In this document: positions 18,660 to 27,351 of the stretch, in pieces | Layout of the letters: each line of letters opens with the position of its first letter | How positions within the stretch are numbered: position 1 is the stretch's first letter | Assembly (NCBI RefSeq): GCF_030010375.1 | Contig: NZ_JASCRY010000001.1 | Span: 248,001-312,000 of the forward strand | Length of the DNA stretch: 64,000 nucleotides | Source of the DNA: Flavobacterium yafengii | GTDB taxonomy: Bacteria > Bacteroidota > Bacteroidia > Flavobacteriales > Flavobacteriaceae | Reading direction: 5' to 3' | Program-made: the position numbers and the translations under genes | The notes under the pieces: generated by a model | Told to the model about the DNA's origin: nothing | What the model saw: only the letters and a program-made list of their open reading frames with translations | Databases searched by the model: none

Positions 18660-18974
18660 TTAGTACGCTTTCTGTTTTTCGAAAGCGGTATCCAACACTT
18701 TTTTAATTTTGTCTAAGGCACCGTGAAAGGCTTTTTCGGTAGTATCGGCATGATTGGTAACTGCAACGGGTTGCATATTCACCGGTCTGGCTTCGATAAG
18801 GCATCGTTTGTCGTTGATTCCGAATTTATCACTGTTTTCGTCTGCAAGATGTACTTCTAAACGGGTTATTTTATCTTCAAAACGTGCCAAAGCTGTTCCT
18901 AATTCCTCCGCAATATACGCTTTCAAACGTGCGTGTCCTTCTACATTGTTGTCTGTGTTGATTTGTACTGTCAT
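18660..18974 (-). CDS. HPF/RaiA family ribosome hibernation factor
   Basis: This 104-residue protein has the single-domain fold of HPF/YfiA proteins: VQINTDNNVEGHARLKAYIAEEL at the start, then LEVHLADENSDKFG and CLIEARPVNMQPVAVT. It should bind the 30S decoding region and inactivate ribosomes in stationary phase. The C-terminal dimerisation domain of long HPFs is absent, so this is a short form. Monocistronic, facing the L,D-transpeptidase gene across a shared terminator. Confidence 0.88.
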   Translation of the reverse strand: MTVQINTDNNVEGHARLKAYIAEELGTALARFEDKITRLEVHLADENSDKFGINDKRCLIEARPVNMQPVAVTNHADTTEKAFHGALDKIKKVLDTAFEKQKAY

Positions 18975-19000
18975 GTTTTTATTTATTTAATGTTGTCTTT

Positions 19001-19008
19001 CAAATTTA
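19001..19008 (-). promoter_or_regulatory. -7 box of the hibernation-factor gene
   Basis: Minus-strand TAAATTTG, 26 bases before the start codon. Confidence 0.4.
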
Positions 19009-19221
19009 CCGATTGCAGTATGAAAAACCGAGCCAATTAATAAAACATTGTGAAAATAAAAGAGCGAAAAAGTGGATTTAAGGAAGGGATTGGATTCAAG
19101 TTTGGAGTTTAAAGTTTGAAGTTTAGAATTCACTTTTTTGATTTTGTCTCGAAATAATTTCAGATTGGATTTTAGTGACGCAATCTTCTAGATTTTTTAT
19201 ATTACTAGAGCAGTTCTTTTT

Positions 19222-19249
19222 TTGTCATTCCGACGAAGGAGGAATCTCA
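19222..19249. repeat. TGTCATTCCGACGAAGGAGG-type repeat, single copy
   Basis: This is the same element found in inverted pairs at 19698-20012. It overlaps the last codons of the GIY-YIG gene. Confidence 0.6.
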
Positions 19250-19572
19250 TTATCCTTTATAAAATAGGGATTCAAAAATTCAAAATTGTGATTGAAGGAA
19301 CGTATCAAATCTAATTTCTTATCTCTTCGCCAACCCTTGATTTCTTTTTCTCTCGCAATGGCGAGTTGAACCCAAGTAAACTTTTCATAATAAACTAGAA
19401 ACTCAATATTATATTTTGATGCGAAAGTTTTGTTCCCATTAATAATATTTTGCTCGTGTTGTTGTACTCTCACTTTAAGATTATTAGTCATTCCAGTATA
19501 AAACGTTGTCCGATACTTATTAGTAATAATGTAAACATAATAGGTATGATAGCCTTCTGTAAATTCAATCAT
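19225..19572 (-). CDS. GIY-YIG domain protein
   Basis: This 115-residue protein is a free-standing GIY-YIG nuclease-like domain of the UPF0213/YhbQ type. It has VYI (13-15), YTG (25-27), Arg35 and the AREKEIKGWRRDKK helix with Glu75 as the likely metal ligand. Most of the usual catalytic residues appear present. The biological role of this family is uncertain; such genes are often scattered near repeats in flavobacteria. The last codons (NEIPPSSE) are encoded by the repeat at 19222-19249, so the C-terminus may have been rewritten by repeat insertion. Confidence 0.85.
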   Translation of the reverse strand: MIEFTEGYHTYYVYIITNKYRTTFYTGMTNNLKVRVQQHEQNIINGNKTFASKYNIEFLVYYEKFTWVQLAIAREKEIKGWRRDKKLDLIRSFNHNFEFLNPYFIKDNEIPPSSE

Positions 19573-19669
19573 GACTCTTGTTGTTTAAGTTATTCCTAAG
19601 GTCTCATAGACTCTAAGACGAAGCTATAAACCGCTATAATTAATCCCCGAAATTCATTCTTTTTATACA

Positions 19670-19806
19670 TTTTCAAGATCAAAAGAGTCCTCATATTGTG
19701 TGATTCCTCCTGCGTCGGAATGACAAATTGTACCTATTACGTCCCTTTTAACCAGTACCTTTGTCATCTCGACAAAGGAGAGATCACACAAGTAACTCGA
19801 CAATAG
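19670..19806. repeat. Composite hairpin repeat, copy 1
   Basis: The unit runs from TTTTCAAGATCAAAA to CGACAATAG. It holds two arms: TGTGATTCCTCC...GGAATGACA (19699-19724) and TGTCATCTCGACAAAGGAG...ATCACA (19762-19788), which are inverse copies of one element. The RNA could fold into a long stem. No gene is seen between 19573 and 20032. Confidence 0.7.
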
Positions 19807-19891
19807 TAGTAGAATTCATTCTTACTTAGCTCCTTGAAATAAAAGCAATTACTAACTTAAATATTACTTTTTTTGTCATTAGTATTATCCG

Positions 19892-20029
19892 TTTTCTAGA
19901 TCAAAAAGCGTAAACCTATTATGTGATTCCTCCTGCGTCGAAATGACAAGACGCACGTATTGCGCCGCTTTAACCCAGTACCTTTGTCATCTCGACGAAG
20001 GAGAGATCACATAAGTAACTCGACAATAG
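19892..20029. repeat. Composite hairpin repeat, copy 2
   Basis: This is a direct second copy of the unit at 19670-19806, with the same order of inverted arms (19922-19949 and 19985-20011) and the same CGACAATAG end. Its right end touches the stop codon of the small zinc-ribbon gene. Confidence 0.7.
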
Positions 20030-20032
20030 CAG

Positions 20033-20218
20033 TTAAATTTTTATAATTTTAAGTTTGATTTTGTGGTCACAATTTTCACATCTTATAAAACTATTGTTAT
20101 CTACAATCATATCAATATCAATATCATAATCACAAACAGGACAATTATAAATAATATCTTTAAGTATAATAGGTGGATTAAGAACAGTGGGGATATTTAA
20201 TATTGAATAATCTATCAT
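20033..20218 (-). CDS. Small zinc-ribbon-like protein
   Basis: This 61-residue protein has two cysteine pairs, CPVC (26-29) and CENC (47-50), spaced as in a zinc ribbon, with an acidic stretch between. I do not recognise the family. It begins 18 bases after the nuclease-like gene on the same strand, so the two are likely cotranscribed. The intact frame, ATG start and paired cysteines support a real gene. It could be an accessory to the nuclease-like protein, but nothing shows that directly. Confidence 0.55.
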   Translation of the reverse strand: MIDYSILNIPTVLNPPIILKDIIYNCPVCDYDIDIDMIVDNNSFIRCENCDHKIKLKIIKI

Positions 20219-20236
20219 GTGTTTTTTTTAATAATT

Positions 20237-21010
20237 TCAACATATTTCTCTAATTAAATGGTATTCTTTAGTTTTCTTTGAATTTATGATTCTTTCAACA
20301 AAATTTAGATTTTTAATTGGATTCTCAATTGTTTTAAAAGTTGGCAAATCGTTAAGGTTTAGTACTAAGGTAATGATGTAATCATTTTTATATTCCATCG
20401 CTTTAAGATATTCTTTTTCAGTCAATCTGAATTTGCCTTTTTTTTCTCTAATGCCTTTAACTTCAGATAAATAATAACTGTCATTTACATTTATTTGAAA
20501 ATCATAACCGTCACCAAATAATCTTGCATCTTCAATTATTCCGTGTTTAAAAGTTTCTATTATATTATAATTATTTAAGAAATATAATTCGGCTTCAAGG
20601 CCCGTTTCCTGTAATCGTTTGAATCTTGATCTAACTATCGGATTAACGGAAACAGCAATGCTTTCGATATTTAGATTTTCTTTTAAATATAATTTTACAA
20701 TATTGGAAAACCCAATTACATTTTCAGTTCCAAATAAAGAATCAATTAGCAGTTTCCGATGTATGTAAGCATCTCCTTTTTGCCACCATCCTTTTCTCCC
20801 GTTTTCTGGAAAAAACTGATCAAATAAATCCATTCTGTTTTTTACTGTTCCCGTTGTATCTGCAATTCCCAAATCAACAAAATATTGATAGAAAGAAGTC
20901 TTTGTTTTAAAACCAAATTCCTGAATAAAACCATCATTAAATTTAGAAAGGCCATAGCCAATTAAATTTAAGATTTCATAGTTTTTATGTTTGTTAGAAT
21001 TCTTGTCCAT
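20237..21010 (-). CDS. DUF3883-like nuclease-fold protein, possible restriction endonuclease
   Basis: This 257-residue protein ends in a domain (about 135-250) that looks like DUF3883 and a PD-(D/E)XK nuclease core: GYD with Asp170, then SEVKG with Glu183 and Lys185, followed by RLTEKEYLKAMEYKNDYIITLVLNL. The N-terminal half holds a basic, aromatic region (GRKGWWQKGDAYIHRKLL) that may contact DNA. A truncated HTH regulator starts 165 bases upstream and ends two bases before this ATG. The pair resembles the controller-endonuclease half of a type II restriction system, but no methyltransferase is present. The restriction role is an inference; the protein may instead be an orphan nuclease. Confidence 0.6.
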   Translation of the reverse strand: MDKNSNKHKNYEILNLIGYGLSKFNDGFIQEFGFKTKTSFYQYFVDLGIADTTGTVKNRMDLFDQFFPENGRKGWWQKGDAYIHRKLLIDSLFGTENVIGFSNIVKLYLKENLNIESIAVSVNPIVRSRFKRLQETGLEAELYFLNNYNIIETFKHGIIEDARLFGDGYDFQINVNDSYYLSEVKGIREKKGKFRLTEKEYLKAMEYKNDYIITLVLNLNDLPTFKTIENPIKNLNFVERIINSKKTKEYHLIREIC

Positions 21011-21012
21011 AA

Positions 21013-21177
21013 CTAAGTGATTTTGATTTCTAACAAATATAAATATTTAAAATTATCCTTTGAAGAGAAAATATAGGTTCTGTCTACATTTGATATATTG
21101 GCCAAATATTCAATTGAGAAGCTTTTTTGTTCTCGTAATTGTTTGACTTTAAATCCAAATTTTTCCTTAATATTCAT
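21013..21177 (-). pseudogene. Truncated XRE-type HTH regulator
   Basis: From the ATG at 21177 a 54-codon frame reads MNIKEKFGFKVKQLREQKSF, then SIEYLANISNVDRTYI. This is the first four helices of a Cro/C1-type HTH, close to restriction-modification controller proteins. After RTYI the usual SSIERG...NISL block is replaced by FSSKDNFKYLYLLEIKIT and a stop, as if an indel had scrambled the end. The stop is two bases before the nuclease-like ATG, so translation is coupled. It may still work as a leader. Confidence 0.55.
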
Positions 21178-21280
21178 AACCTATAAAAATAGTTTTGCGT
21201 GGACAATTGACCTGCTTACAATTGTCCACATTAATTTTTAGTTTTCAACTTGATTTTTTGATAAGTAAATTCATTCCACA

Positions 21281-21312
21281 AAAAAACGCTACTCTTTCGA
21301 ATAGCGTTTTTT
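21281..21312. terminator. Terminator-like hairpin
   Basis: The stem AAAAAACGCTA / TAGCGTTTTTT with loop CTCTTTCGAA is almost identical to the hairpin at 25084-25122. Confidence 0.75.
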
Positions 21313-21400
21313 TGAATTTCTTATCAATTTGTGATGTGATTGCTTTGCCGCGTACCTCGCAACTCCTCGCAATGACAATCGTCTGGAAAATCCAATGCCC

Positions 21401-21483
21401 TAGCCCTGATGGGAACGGCATCCTTTTCCTTCCGCCATTTTCGGCGGAGGAAAAGATACAGTGTACAGCAGGAAACAGCTCCT
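21401..21483. repeat. Structured intergenic repeat, copy 1
   Basis: The element begins TAGCCCTGATGGGAACGGCA, has a central hairpin (TCCGCC...GGCGGA) and ends GCAGGAAACAGCTCCT. The copy at 42972-43050 keeps both ends but has an unrelated central stem. I recall this family as abundant in flavobacteria; it may correspond to the Flavo-1 RNA motif, which I cannot check. Confidence 0.65.
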
Positions 21484-21516
21484 AAAATAAATTCAGAATA
21501 AATCCTGTTAGTCCAA

Positions 21517-23625
21517 CTATGGCAATAACACGACTCCCATGTTGAATAAGGTAAAGGCCTGAATATCGACATTTTCCTGAATGGTTGCCGCCACGGATTT
21601 TCCGGCGCCGTGTCCTGCATTGATATCAATACGGATTAGGGTTGGGTTTGTTCCGGTTTGTTTTTCCTGTAATTCGGCAGCAAACTTGAAACTGTGCGCC
21701 GGCACTACTCTATCATCGTGATCGCCCGTAGTGACCATGGTTGCCGGATATTGAATCCCTTTTTTTATGTTGTGTACGGGAGAATACCCTTTGATGTAGT
21801 TGAACATTTCCTTGCTGTCCTGCGCCGTTCCGTAATCATACGCCCAACCTGCTCCTGCGGTAAAGGTATGGTAGCGTAACATGTCCATCACGCCCACCGC
21901 CGGCAAAGCAACTCGCATCAACTCCGGACGTTGCGTCATGGTAGCACCTACTAGCAATCCTCCGTTTGACCCACCACGAATGGCTAGGTATTGTGAAGAC
22001 GTATATTTCTGAGCAATCAGGTATTCAGCCGCTGCGATGAAATCATCAAATACATTTTGTTTTTGCATTTTGGTTCCGGCATCGTGCCATTTTTTTCCGT
22101 ATTCGCCACCACCACGTAAATTAGGCACGGCATAAACGCCTCCGTTTTCCATCCAAACGGCATTGGCAATGCTGAAACTTGGTGTCAAACTCACGTTAAA
22201 TCCTCCGTAACCATACAGCATCGTTGGGTTTGTCCCATCGAGTTTCAATCCTTTTTTATGGGTGATAATCATTGGGATTTTGGTTCCGTCTTTGGACGTA
22301 TAAAACACTTGTTTGGACTCGTATTGCTCGCTATTAAAATCTACTTTTGGTTTTTGATACACCGCCGAAGTTCCGGTTTGTGGTTCGAATGAAAAAGTAG
22401 AACCCGGAGTAATGTAATTCGTGAAGGAATAATACAATGTTTTCTCTTTTTTCTTTCCGCCAAAACCACCTGCAGTTCCTACGCCCGGCAATTTTATTTC
22501 ACGTACCAATTTCCCGGAATAATCGTATTGTTTCACCACCGAAACAGCATCTTTCATATAATTAGCAAAGAAATATCCGCCACCTGTTGATGGAGACAAC
22601 ACATTCTCAGTCTCTGCAATAAAGTCTTTCCAGTTTTCCGGTTTCGGGTTGTTGACATCCACGGTAACGATGCGTTTGTTGGGCGCATTCAAGTCGGTTT
22701 CTATGAATAATTTTCCGCCTTCGTTTTCGATGATGTTGTTGTCGCTCTTGAAATTATCCACAATAGTCACAATAGGACTGTTCGCTTTTGTCAAATCTTT
22801 GATGTACAATTCGTTTCCGTACGTAGAATTAGACGCTGTGATAACCAAATAATGATCATCTTCGGTCACGCCACCGCCTACATAACGGCGTTTTTGGTCG
22901 GCACCAAAAATTACTTTATCATCCTTTTGTGCGGTTCCTAACTTATGGAAATACAGTTTATGTTGGTCGGTTTTTGCCGATAATTCGCTTCCTTTTGGTT
23001 TGTCATAACTGGAATAGTAGAATCCTTCGTTTCCTTTCCAAGACACACCGCTGAATTTTACATCGACAATAGTGTCTTCAATTATTTTTTGGGTAATGGC
23101 ATCCATAATAATGACTTTTCTCCAGTCGCTTCCACCTTCTGAAATGGCATATGCCACTTTAGAACCGTCTTTGGAGAAATCCAATCCGCCAAGCGAAGTG
23201 GTTCCGTCTTTAGAAAATGTATTGGGGTCCAAGAACACAGTTTCGGTTCCTTTGGCGTCTTTTCTATACAACACCGATTGGTTTTGCAAACCGTTATTTT
23301 TATAGTAATACGTAAAATCTCCTTCTTTGAAAGGCGCTCCTATTTTCTCATAATTCCACAGTTTTTCCATTCTTGCTTTTAACGCATCACGAAACGGAAT
23401 TTGGGATAAATAACCATACGTCACTTCGTTTTGGGCTTTTACCCATGCACCGGTTTCAGCAGATTTGTCGTCTTCGAGCCAGCGGTACGGATCCGGAAGT
23501 TTAGTGTCGAAATATACATCAACGGTTTCCCCTTTACTCGTAGTAGGATAGGTTACCGGTTTTTGGTTTTGGCCAAAAGTCGCCATTGCAGAAGATACAG
23601 CCATTATTAAAAAAGTTTTTTTCAT
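21517..23625 (-). CDS. Prolyl oligopeptidase family serine peptidase (S9A)
   Basis: The 702-residue enzyme has a signal peptide ([19 protein letters not shown]), a seven-bladed propeller domain (about 75-440) and an alpha/beta hydrolase domain. The catalytic triad is visible: Ser553 in GGSNGG, Asp637 in GDHDDRV and His672 in NAGHGAGK. The N-terminal DPYRWLED block is diagnostic for S9A. It should cut short proline-containing peptides in the periplasm. The last residues ([12 protein letters not shown]) run slightly past the usual end. It is monocistronic and divergent from the Fic gene. Confidence 0.95.
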   Translation of the reverse strand: MKKTFLIMAVSSAMATFGQNQKPVTYPTTSKGETVDVYFDTKLPDPYRWLEDDKSAETGAWVKAQNEVTYGYLSQIPFRDALKARMEKLWNYEKIGAPFKEGDFTYYYKNNGLQNQSVLYRKDAKGTETVFLDPNTFSKDGTTSLGGLDFSKDGSKVAYAISEGGSDWRKVIIMDAITQKIIEDTIVDVKFSGVSWKGNEGFYYSSYDKPKGSELSAKTDQHKLYFHKLGTAQKDDKVIFGADQKRRYVGGGVTEDDHYLVITASNSTYGNELYIKDLTKANSPIVTIVDNFKSDNNIIENEGGKLFIETDLNAPNKRIVTVDVNNPKPENWKDFIAETENVLSPSTGGGYFFANYMKDAVSVVKQYDYSGKLVREIKLPGVGTAGGFGGKKKEKTLYYSFTNYITPGSTFSFEPQTGTSAVYQKPKVDFNSEQYESKQVFYTSKDGTKIPMIITHKKGLKLDGTNPTMLYGYGGFNVSLTPSFSIANAVWMENGGVYAVPNLRGGGEYGKKWHDAGTKMQKQNVFDDFIAAAEYLIAQKYTSSQYLAIRGGSNGGLLVGATMTQRPELMRVALPAVGVMDMLRYHTFTAGAGWAYDYGTAQDSKEMFNYIKGYSPVHNIKKGIQYPATMVTTGDHDDRVVPAHSFKFAAELQEKQTGTNPTLIRIDINAGHGAGKSVAATIQENVDIQAFTLFNMGVVLLP

Positions 23626-23647
23626 TAGATTCTGTTTTAGGTTGTTA

Positions 23648-23655
23648 CAAAAATA
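23648..23655 (-). promoter_or_regulatory. -7 box of the prolyl oligopeptidase gene
   Basis: The minus strand reads TATTTTTGTAAC, 22 bases before the ATG. The TAAC extension recurs at 33687 and 56963. Confidence 0.5.
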
Positions 23656-23763
23656 GGGAAATAGTTAGTGTTGTAAAGGTGGGAAAGTCTTAAATAAAAC
23701 CAAAAAAACTGGTGTTTAGAGAAATGTGATTTTATAAAATATTTTTTTAAGTTCAAAAACACT

Positions 23764-23894
23764 AATTAAGATTCTCTTTCATTTACTTAAATTATTTATT
23801 CCTTATTTAAGCTTTTTGTCGATTTACTTAAATAAAGAAAAAGTTATTTAAGTTTTTTGTCGATTTACTTAAATAAGAATACATTTGTTTAAGT
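23764..23894. promoter_or_regulatory. Phased operator array upstream of fic
   Basis: Six 8-base half-sites alternate in direction at 20, 21, 20, 21 and 20 bp: ACTTAAAT at 23785, ATTTAAGC at 23805, ACTTAAAT at 23826, ATTTAAGT at 23846, ACTTAAAT at 23867 and GTTTAAGT at 23887. A weaker seventh (AATTAAGA) lies at 23764, again 21 bp away. The block 23803-23835 is repeated at 23844-23876 with one change. The spacing is about two helical turns. Confidence 0.8.
23857..23887 (+). promoter_or_regulatory. fic promoter inside the operator array
   Basis: TTG at 23857-23859 and TACATTTG at 23880-23887 are 20 bases apart, matching the Bacteroidota -33/-7 consensus. Half-sites at 23867 and 23887 lie between and on the promoter elements, so a bound protein would block it. 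Confidence 0.65.
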
Positions 23895-23909
23895 TTTTAA
23901 ATCATCAAA

Positions 23910-25037
23910 ATGGAAAAATTTACTTCTGGCAAATATATCAATCAAGGATATTACAAAAGCTTTCAACCCAACACCATTCACAGAGACTGGATATTGAATG
24001 ATATGGAAGTTATTCGCCTACTAAGTAAAGCCGACAGACATTTAGGCAGATTAGATATGTATTCAGAATGCGTAAACATTGACTTGTTTATTAGAATGCA
24101 TATCGCCAAAGAAGCTACTCAATCTTCAAAAATTGAAGGTACTCAAACCAATATGGAAGAAGCTTTTTTAAGCAAAGAAGAAATCGCTTATGAAAAAAGA
24201 GACGACTGGGAAGAGGTACAAAACTATATCAGTGCAATGAATGAAGCGGTTAAACTATTACACCTACTTCCTTTTTCATCCCGACTTATAAAACAAACAC
24301 ATAAGATACTTTTGCAGGGTGTACGTGGCGAACACAAATTACCTGGAGAATATCGAACTAGCCAAAACTGGATTGGAGGAGCCAGTATTAGTGACGCAGC
24401 CTTTATTCCTCCCATTCACTCTAGTATTAATGAGTTAATTTCAGATCTTGAAATATTTGCAAACGATGAAATATCACCACTGCCTGATTTAATAAAAATT
24501 GCAATTATACATTATCAATTCGAGACTATTCACCCTTTTTTAGATGGAAACGGTAGAGTTGGCAGATTACTTATAACCATATATTTAGTCAGCAAGGGAA
24601 TCCTAAAACAACCCATTTTATATCTTTCTGATTTTTTTGAAAAAAACAGAATATTATATTATGATAATCTAATGCGAACCAGAACCCACAACGACATTAA
24701 CCAATGGTTAAAATTTTTCTTAACCGGTATTATTGAAACTGCAAAAAAAGGGGTAACTACTTTTGATGGCATTTTGCAACTGCAAAAAAGTTTAGAAGAA
24801 AAATTAAAGTCATTGGGAAATCGCAATATGGACGCACGAAAAGTAGTAGATTACCTCTATACTCAGCCTATAATTGAGGTAACAAAAGTGGAAGAACTAT
24901 TACAAAAGTCATCAGTTACAGCTTATAAACTTTTGGCAGATTTAGAGCGACTGGATGTCATAAAAGAAATATCTGGAGCACAACGAAACAAGTTATATGT
25001 TTTTAAAGATTATTTAGATTTATTCAATCACGATTAA
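23910..25037 (+). CDS. Fic domain protein with C-terminal winged helix
   Basis: The 375-residue protein has the Fic_N region, then the Fic core with the complete motif HPFLDGNGRVGR (208-219; His208 catalytic). Upstream is the class II inhibitory helix SSKIEGT (72-78) with Glu76, which should block ATP binding until relieved. The last 70 residues (about 305-372) look like a winged-helix DNA-binding domain (VEELLQKSSVTAYKLLADLERLDVIKEI). Fic enzymes transfer AMP to a protein hydroxyl. The DNA-binding tail and the operator array directly in front of the gene suggest autoregulation. Target protein unknown. Confidence 0.92.
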   Translation: MEKFTSGKYINQGYYKSFQPNTIHRDWILNDMEVIRLLSKADRHLGRLDMYSECVNIDLFIRMHIAKEATQSSKIEGTQTNMEEAFLSKEEIAYEKRDDWEEVQNYISAMNEAVKLLHLLPFSSRLIKQTHKILLQGVRGEHKLPGEYRTSQNWIGGASISDAAFIPPIHSSINELISDLEIFANDEISPLPDLIKIAIIHYQFETIHPFLDGNGRVGRLLITIYLVSKGILKQPILYLSDFFEKNRILYYDNLMRTRTHNDINQWLKFFLTGIIETAKKGVTTFDGILQLQKSLEEKLKSLGNRNMDARKVVDYLYTQPIIEVTKVEELLQKSSVTAYKLLADLERLDVIKEISGAQRNKLYVFKDYLDLFNHD

Positions 25038-25083
25038 CATTCATCTGTCAAAAAATTAAAAATTCGTGCCCAGTACTTAAAAA

Positions 25084-25122
25084 CCAAAAAAAACGCTACT
25101 CTTTCGAATAGCGTTTTTTTGG
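25084..25122. terminator. Terminator between fic and the TonB receptor gene
   Basis: The stem CCAAAAAAAACGCTA / TAGCGTTTTTTTGG sits between convergent stop codons. Its core and loop match the hairpin at 21281-21312. Confidence 0.85.
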
Positions 25123-25143
25123 TTTTTTGCTCAAGCAAATGAA

Positions 25144-27351
25144 TTACAAATTAAAATTCACACCAAAAACGATGTTTCTTCCAATGTTTGGAATACCATC
25201 CGTTTTTAAACGAGAAAGGTGTGCAATGTATCTTTTATCAAATAAATTATTCCCGTTGATATTGACGTCAAAAGCGGTTTTACCCAGTTTTACTGTTCCG
25301 CCAAAACCTAAATTCACCAAGTTATACCCATTCGATTCTGTTTCAAATCCACTTACATTTTTTTGATTGAATGTACTGGAAACGTTTAAAGTCGCAAAAC
25401 CATCTTCCAACCAGTTTTTTACTTTAAATTCGGTTCTAATGGTGTTGTTCCAATTGTTAGCCGGGATTAACGGCAAGTAATCTCCATTTTGTTTTTCGCC
25501 TGTTACGGTTTCAAAACTCGTTTCAAAATGCAACCAATCCAATGGATGCGGGTGAAAATGCAATCCGATTTCGCCTCCGTATAATTTGGCGTTATTCTGA
25601 ATATAATCGAAAACAGCATTCTCGTCAATCACTGCTCCTGTTGGCGAAGTGTAGATATAATTGTTGATGTGATTGTAAAATCCGTTTACAAAAAACTCAA
25701 AATGATCCGTTTTATATTCTAAATTTAAATCCGTTTGCACGTTTTGCTCGGTTTCTAAATCGCTGTTTCCTACTTCATAGCGATTCGTTCCTTCATGCAC
25801 TCCATTAGAAGTTAACTCAGCAAGATTTGGCGCTCTAAAACCAGTAGCAACGTTCAAACGCAACGTCAAATCATCGGCAAGATTGGTTTTATAACCCAAC
25901 GACGCATTAAAACTGTCGTATGATTTATCGATGGCTTCAAAAGAACCTTCTTCACCTGCAATTCCTTGTGCATCCGTAGTAATATTTCTATTGTCGAAAC
26001 GCAATCCAGCTTGCAACACATTAGAATTCCACTCATAATTAGCCGTTCCAAAAACACCAAAATCATTCGTAACCGCATCCGGAATTAAATATTCCTCTCC
26101 TGAATTCGTATTGGTTTGGTACATTCCTTGAACTCCCACTATGGTTTCTATTTTTCCCATTTTTGGCAAATGGTATTTTGCGTTGTAATTGAAAGTCTTC
26201 AATTTCATATGTAAAACGGCCACATTGCTGTCTTCAAACTCACTTCGATCATTGGCAACATAACCCAAATCAAGATCCAGTTTTGATTTTTCGAAAAAGA
26301 AAACATTGTTTAAACTCAATAAATGATTAAAAACACCTTGTTTTGGAAATCCGGTTTTCTTACTTGTCGTTTGATCTGCTATGCCATCTTCCGGAATTCC
26401 TAAATCCAATTCATTGTAATTGTAACGCAATACACTTGAAAATTTTGCATTGCTATAGCCAATTCCTGTTTTGAAATCGGTTTCATTGTAACGGGTATTT
26501 GTCACTCGTTCGCCATCTGCAATTTTATAATCAGAATGCGTATTGTAACTTCCACGAGCCATGAATTTCCAGTTGTCTGTAGATGTTTTCAAACCCAAAG
26601 AAGAACTGCTTCCGGCGGTATTCGAGAAATATTTTTGACTAAAGTTCGCTTTAAAAGTATTCGCATCAGCAAATTTTTCTGGGTTAAAATACAAAACACC
26701 ACCCAAAGCATCGGAACCATACAACAAAGAAGCGGGGCCTTTAATCACCTCAACGCTCTCTATTCCTGAGTCGTTCAATCCCAAACCGTGTTCGTCACCA
26801 AACTGTTGATTTTCTATTCGAACGCCTTGCGAATACACCAAAACACGATTGCCGCTCAAACCACGAATTACCGGTTTCCCAATAGATGTTCCGGTAGAAA
26901 CCTGAGAAACTCCAGGAATAGTTGCCAATCCTTCAATCAAAGTGGCGGTTCCTTTTCGTTGTAAATTTTTGATGCTTTCGTGCTCCACTTTCATCACGTT
27001 TTGCGATTGAATTTTATTGAAAGCCGTAGAGACGATTACCTCGTCCATTTCGAAAATTGCTTCTTCAAGGACAATATCAAGTGTGTTTTCTTTTTGAAGA
27101 CTGTTTATGGTTTTATTTTGAGTTGCAAATCCTACGAACGTAAAGCTGATTTTTAAGTTTCTATTTGGAAGATTGGAAAATCTGTATTTTCCGTTTTCAT
27201 CTGTTGTGGTTCCTTTATGCAATTCTGATGCATAGACTGAAACGCCCTTTATGGGTTGGTTTTTTAAATCAGTTACGGTTCCCGAAAGGGTATTTTGCGC
27301 TTGAAGCATCGCCGAAAACCCCAAGAATAGGGCTATGATAAATTTTTTCAT
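25144..27351 (-). CDS. TonB-dependent outer-membrane receptor
   Basis: From the ATG at 27351 the 735-residue protein starts with a signal peptide (MKKFIIALFLGFSAMLQAQ); the longer frame adds an unlikely basic stretch. A carboxypeptidase-like beta domain (about 20-105) precedes the plug (about 120-230) and a 22-strand-type barrel ending in the aromatic-rich tail of outer-membrane proteins. The plug contains QFGDEHGLG (183-191), similar to the WGDEHG block of ZnuD-like metal receptors. With the His/Cys-rich small gene just upstream on the same strand, a metal or metal-complex substrate is an inference. It is not SusC-like, as no SusD is near. Confidence 0.92.
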   Translation of the reverse strand: MKKFIIALFLGFSAMLQAQNTLSGTVTDLKNQPIKGVSVYASELHKGTTTDENGKYRFSNLPNRNLKISFTFVGFATQNKTINSLQKENTLDIVLEEAIFEMDEVIVSTAFNKIQSQNVMKVEHESIKNLQRKGTATLIEGLATIPGVSQVSTGTSIGKPVIRGLSGNRVLVYSQGVRIENQQFGDEHGLGLNDSGIESVEVIKGPASLLYGSDALGGVLYFNPEKFADANTFKANFSQKYFSNTAGSSSSLGLKTSTDNWKFMARGSYNTHSDYKIADGERVTNTRYNETDFKTGIGYSNAKFSSVLRYNYNELDLGIPEDGIADQTTSKKTGFPKQGVFNHLLSLNNVFFFEKSKLDLDLGYVANDRSEFEDSNVAVLHMKLKTFNYNAKYHLPKMGKIETIVGVQGMYQTNTNSGEEYLIPDAVTNDFGVFGTANYEWNSNVLQAGLRFDNRNITTDAQGIAGEEGSFEAIDKSYDSFNASLGYKTNLADDLTLRLNVATGFRAPNLAELTSNGVHEGTNRYEVGNSDLETEQNVQTDLNLEYKTDHFEFFVNGFYNHINNYIYTSPTGAVIDENAVFDYIQNNAKLYGGEIGLHFHPHPLDWLHFETSFETVTGEKQNGDYLPLIPANNWNNTIRTEFKVKNWLEDGFATLNVSSTFNQKNVSGFETESNGYNLVNLGFGGTVKLGKTAFDVNINGNNLFDKRYIAHLSRLKTDGIPNIGRNIVFGVNFNL

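Larger units (their letters stand above)
21178..21516. other. Gene-free repeat region
   Basis: No gene is seen. The region holds the terminator at 21281, a segment at 21336-21378 (GATTGCTTTGCCGCG...TCGCAATGACA) like a common bacterial interspersed repeat, and the structured element at 21401. Confidence 0.6.

Noticed and set aside
18975..19221. Possible gene in the gap after the hibernation factor
   Set aside because: Only short frames and a degenerate GTTTGGAGTTTAAAGTTTG stretch are present; nothing codes convincingly.
19573..21516. Insertion sequence or integrated element around the nuclease-like gene
   Set aside because: No transposase or integrase, no target-site duplication and no terminal repeats enclosing the genes; only interspersed repeats are visible.
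23803..23876. CRISPR-like reading of the repeated units upstream of fic
   Set aside because: Only two full units, no unique spacers of constant length, and no cas genes; a palindromic operator array explains it better.
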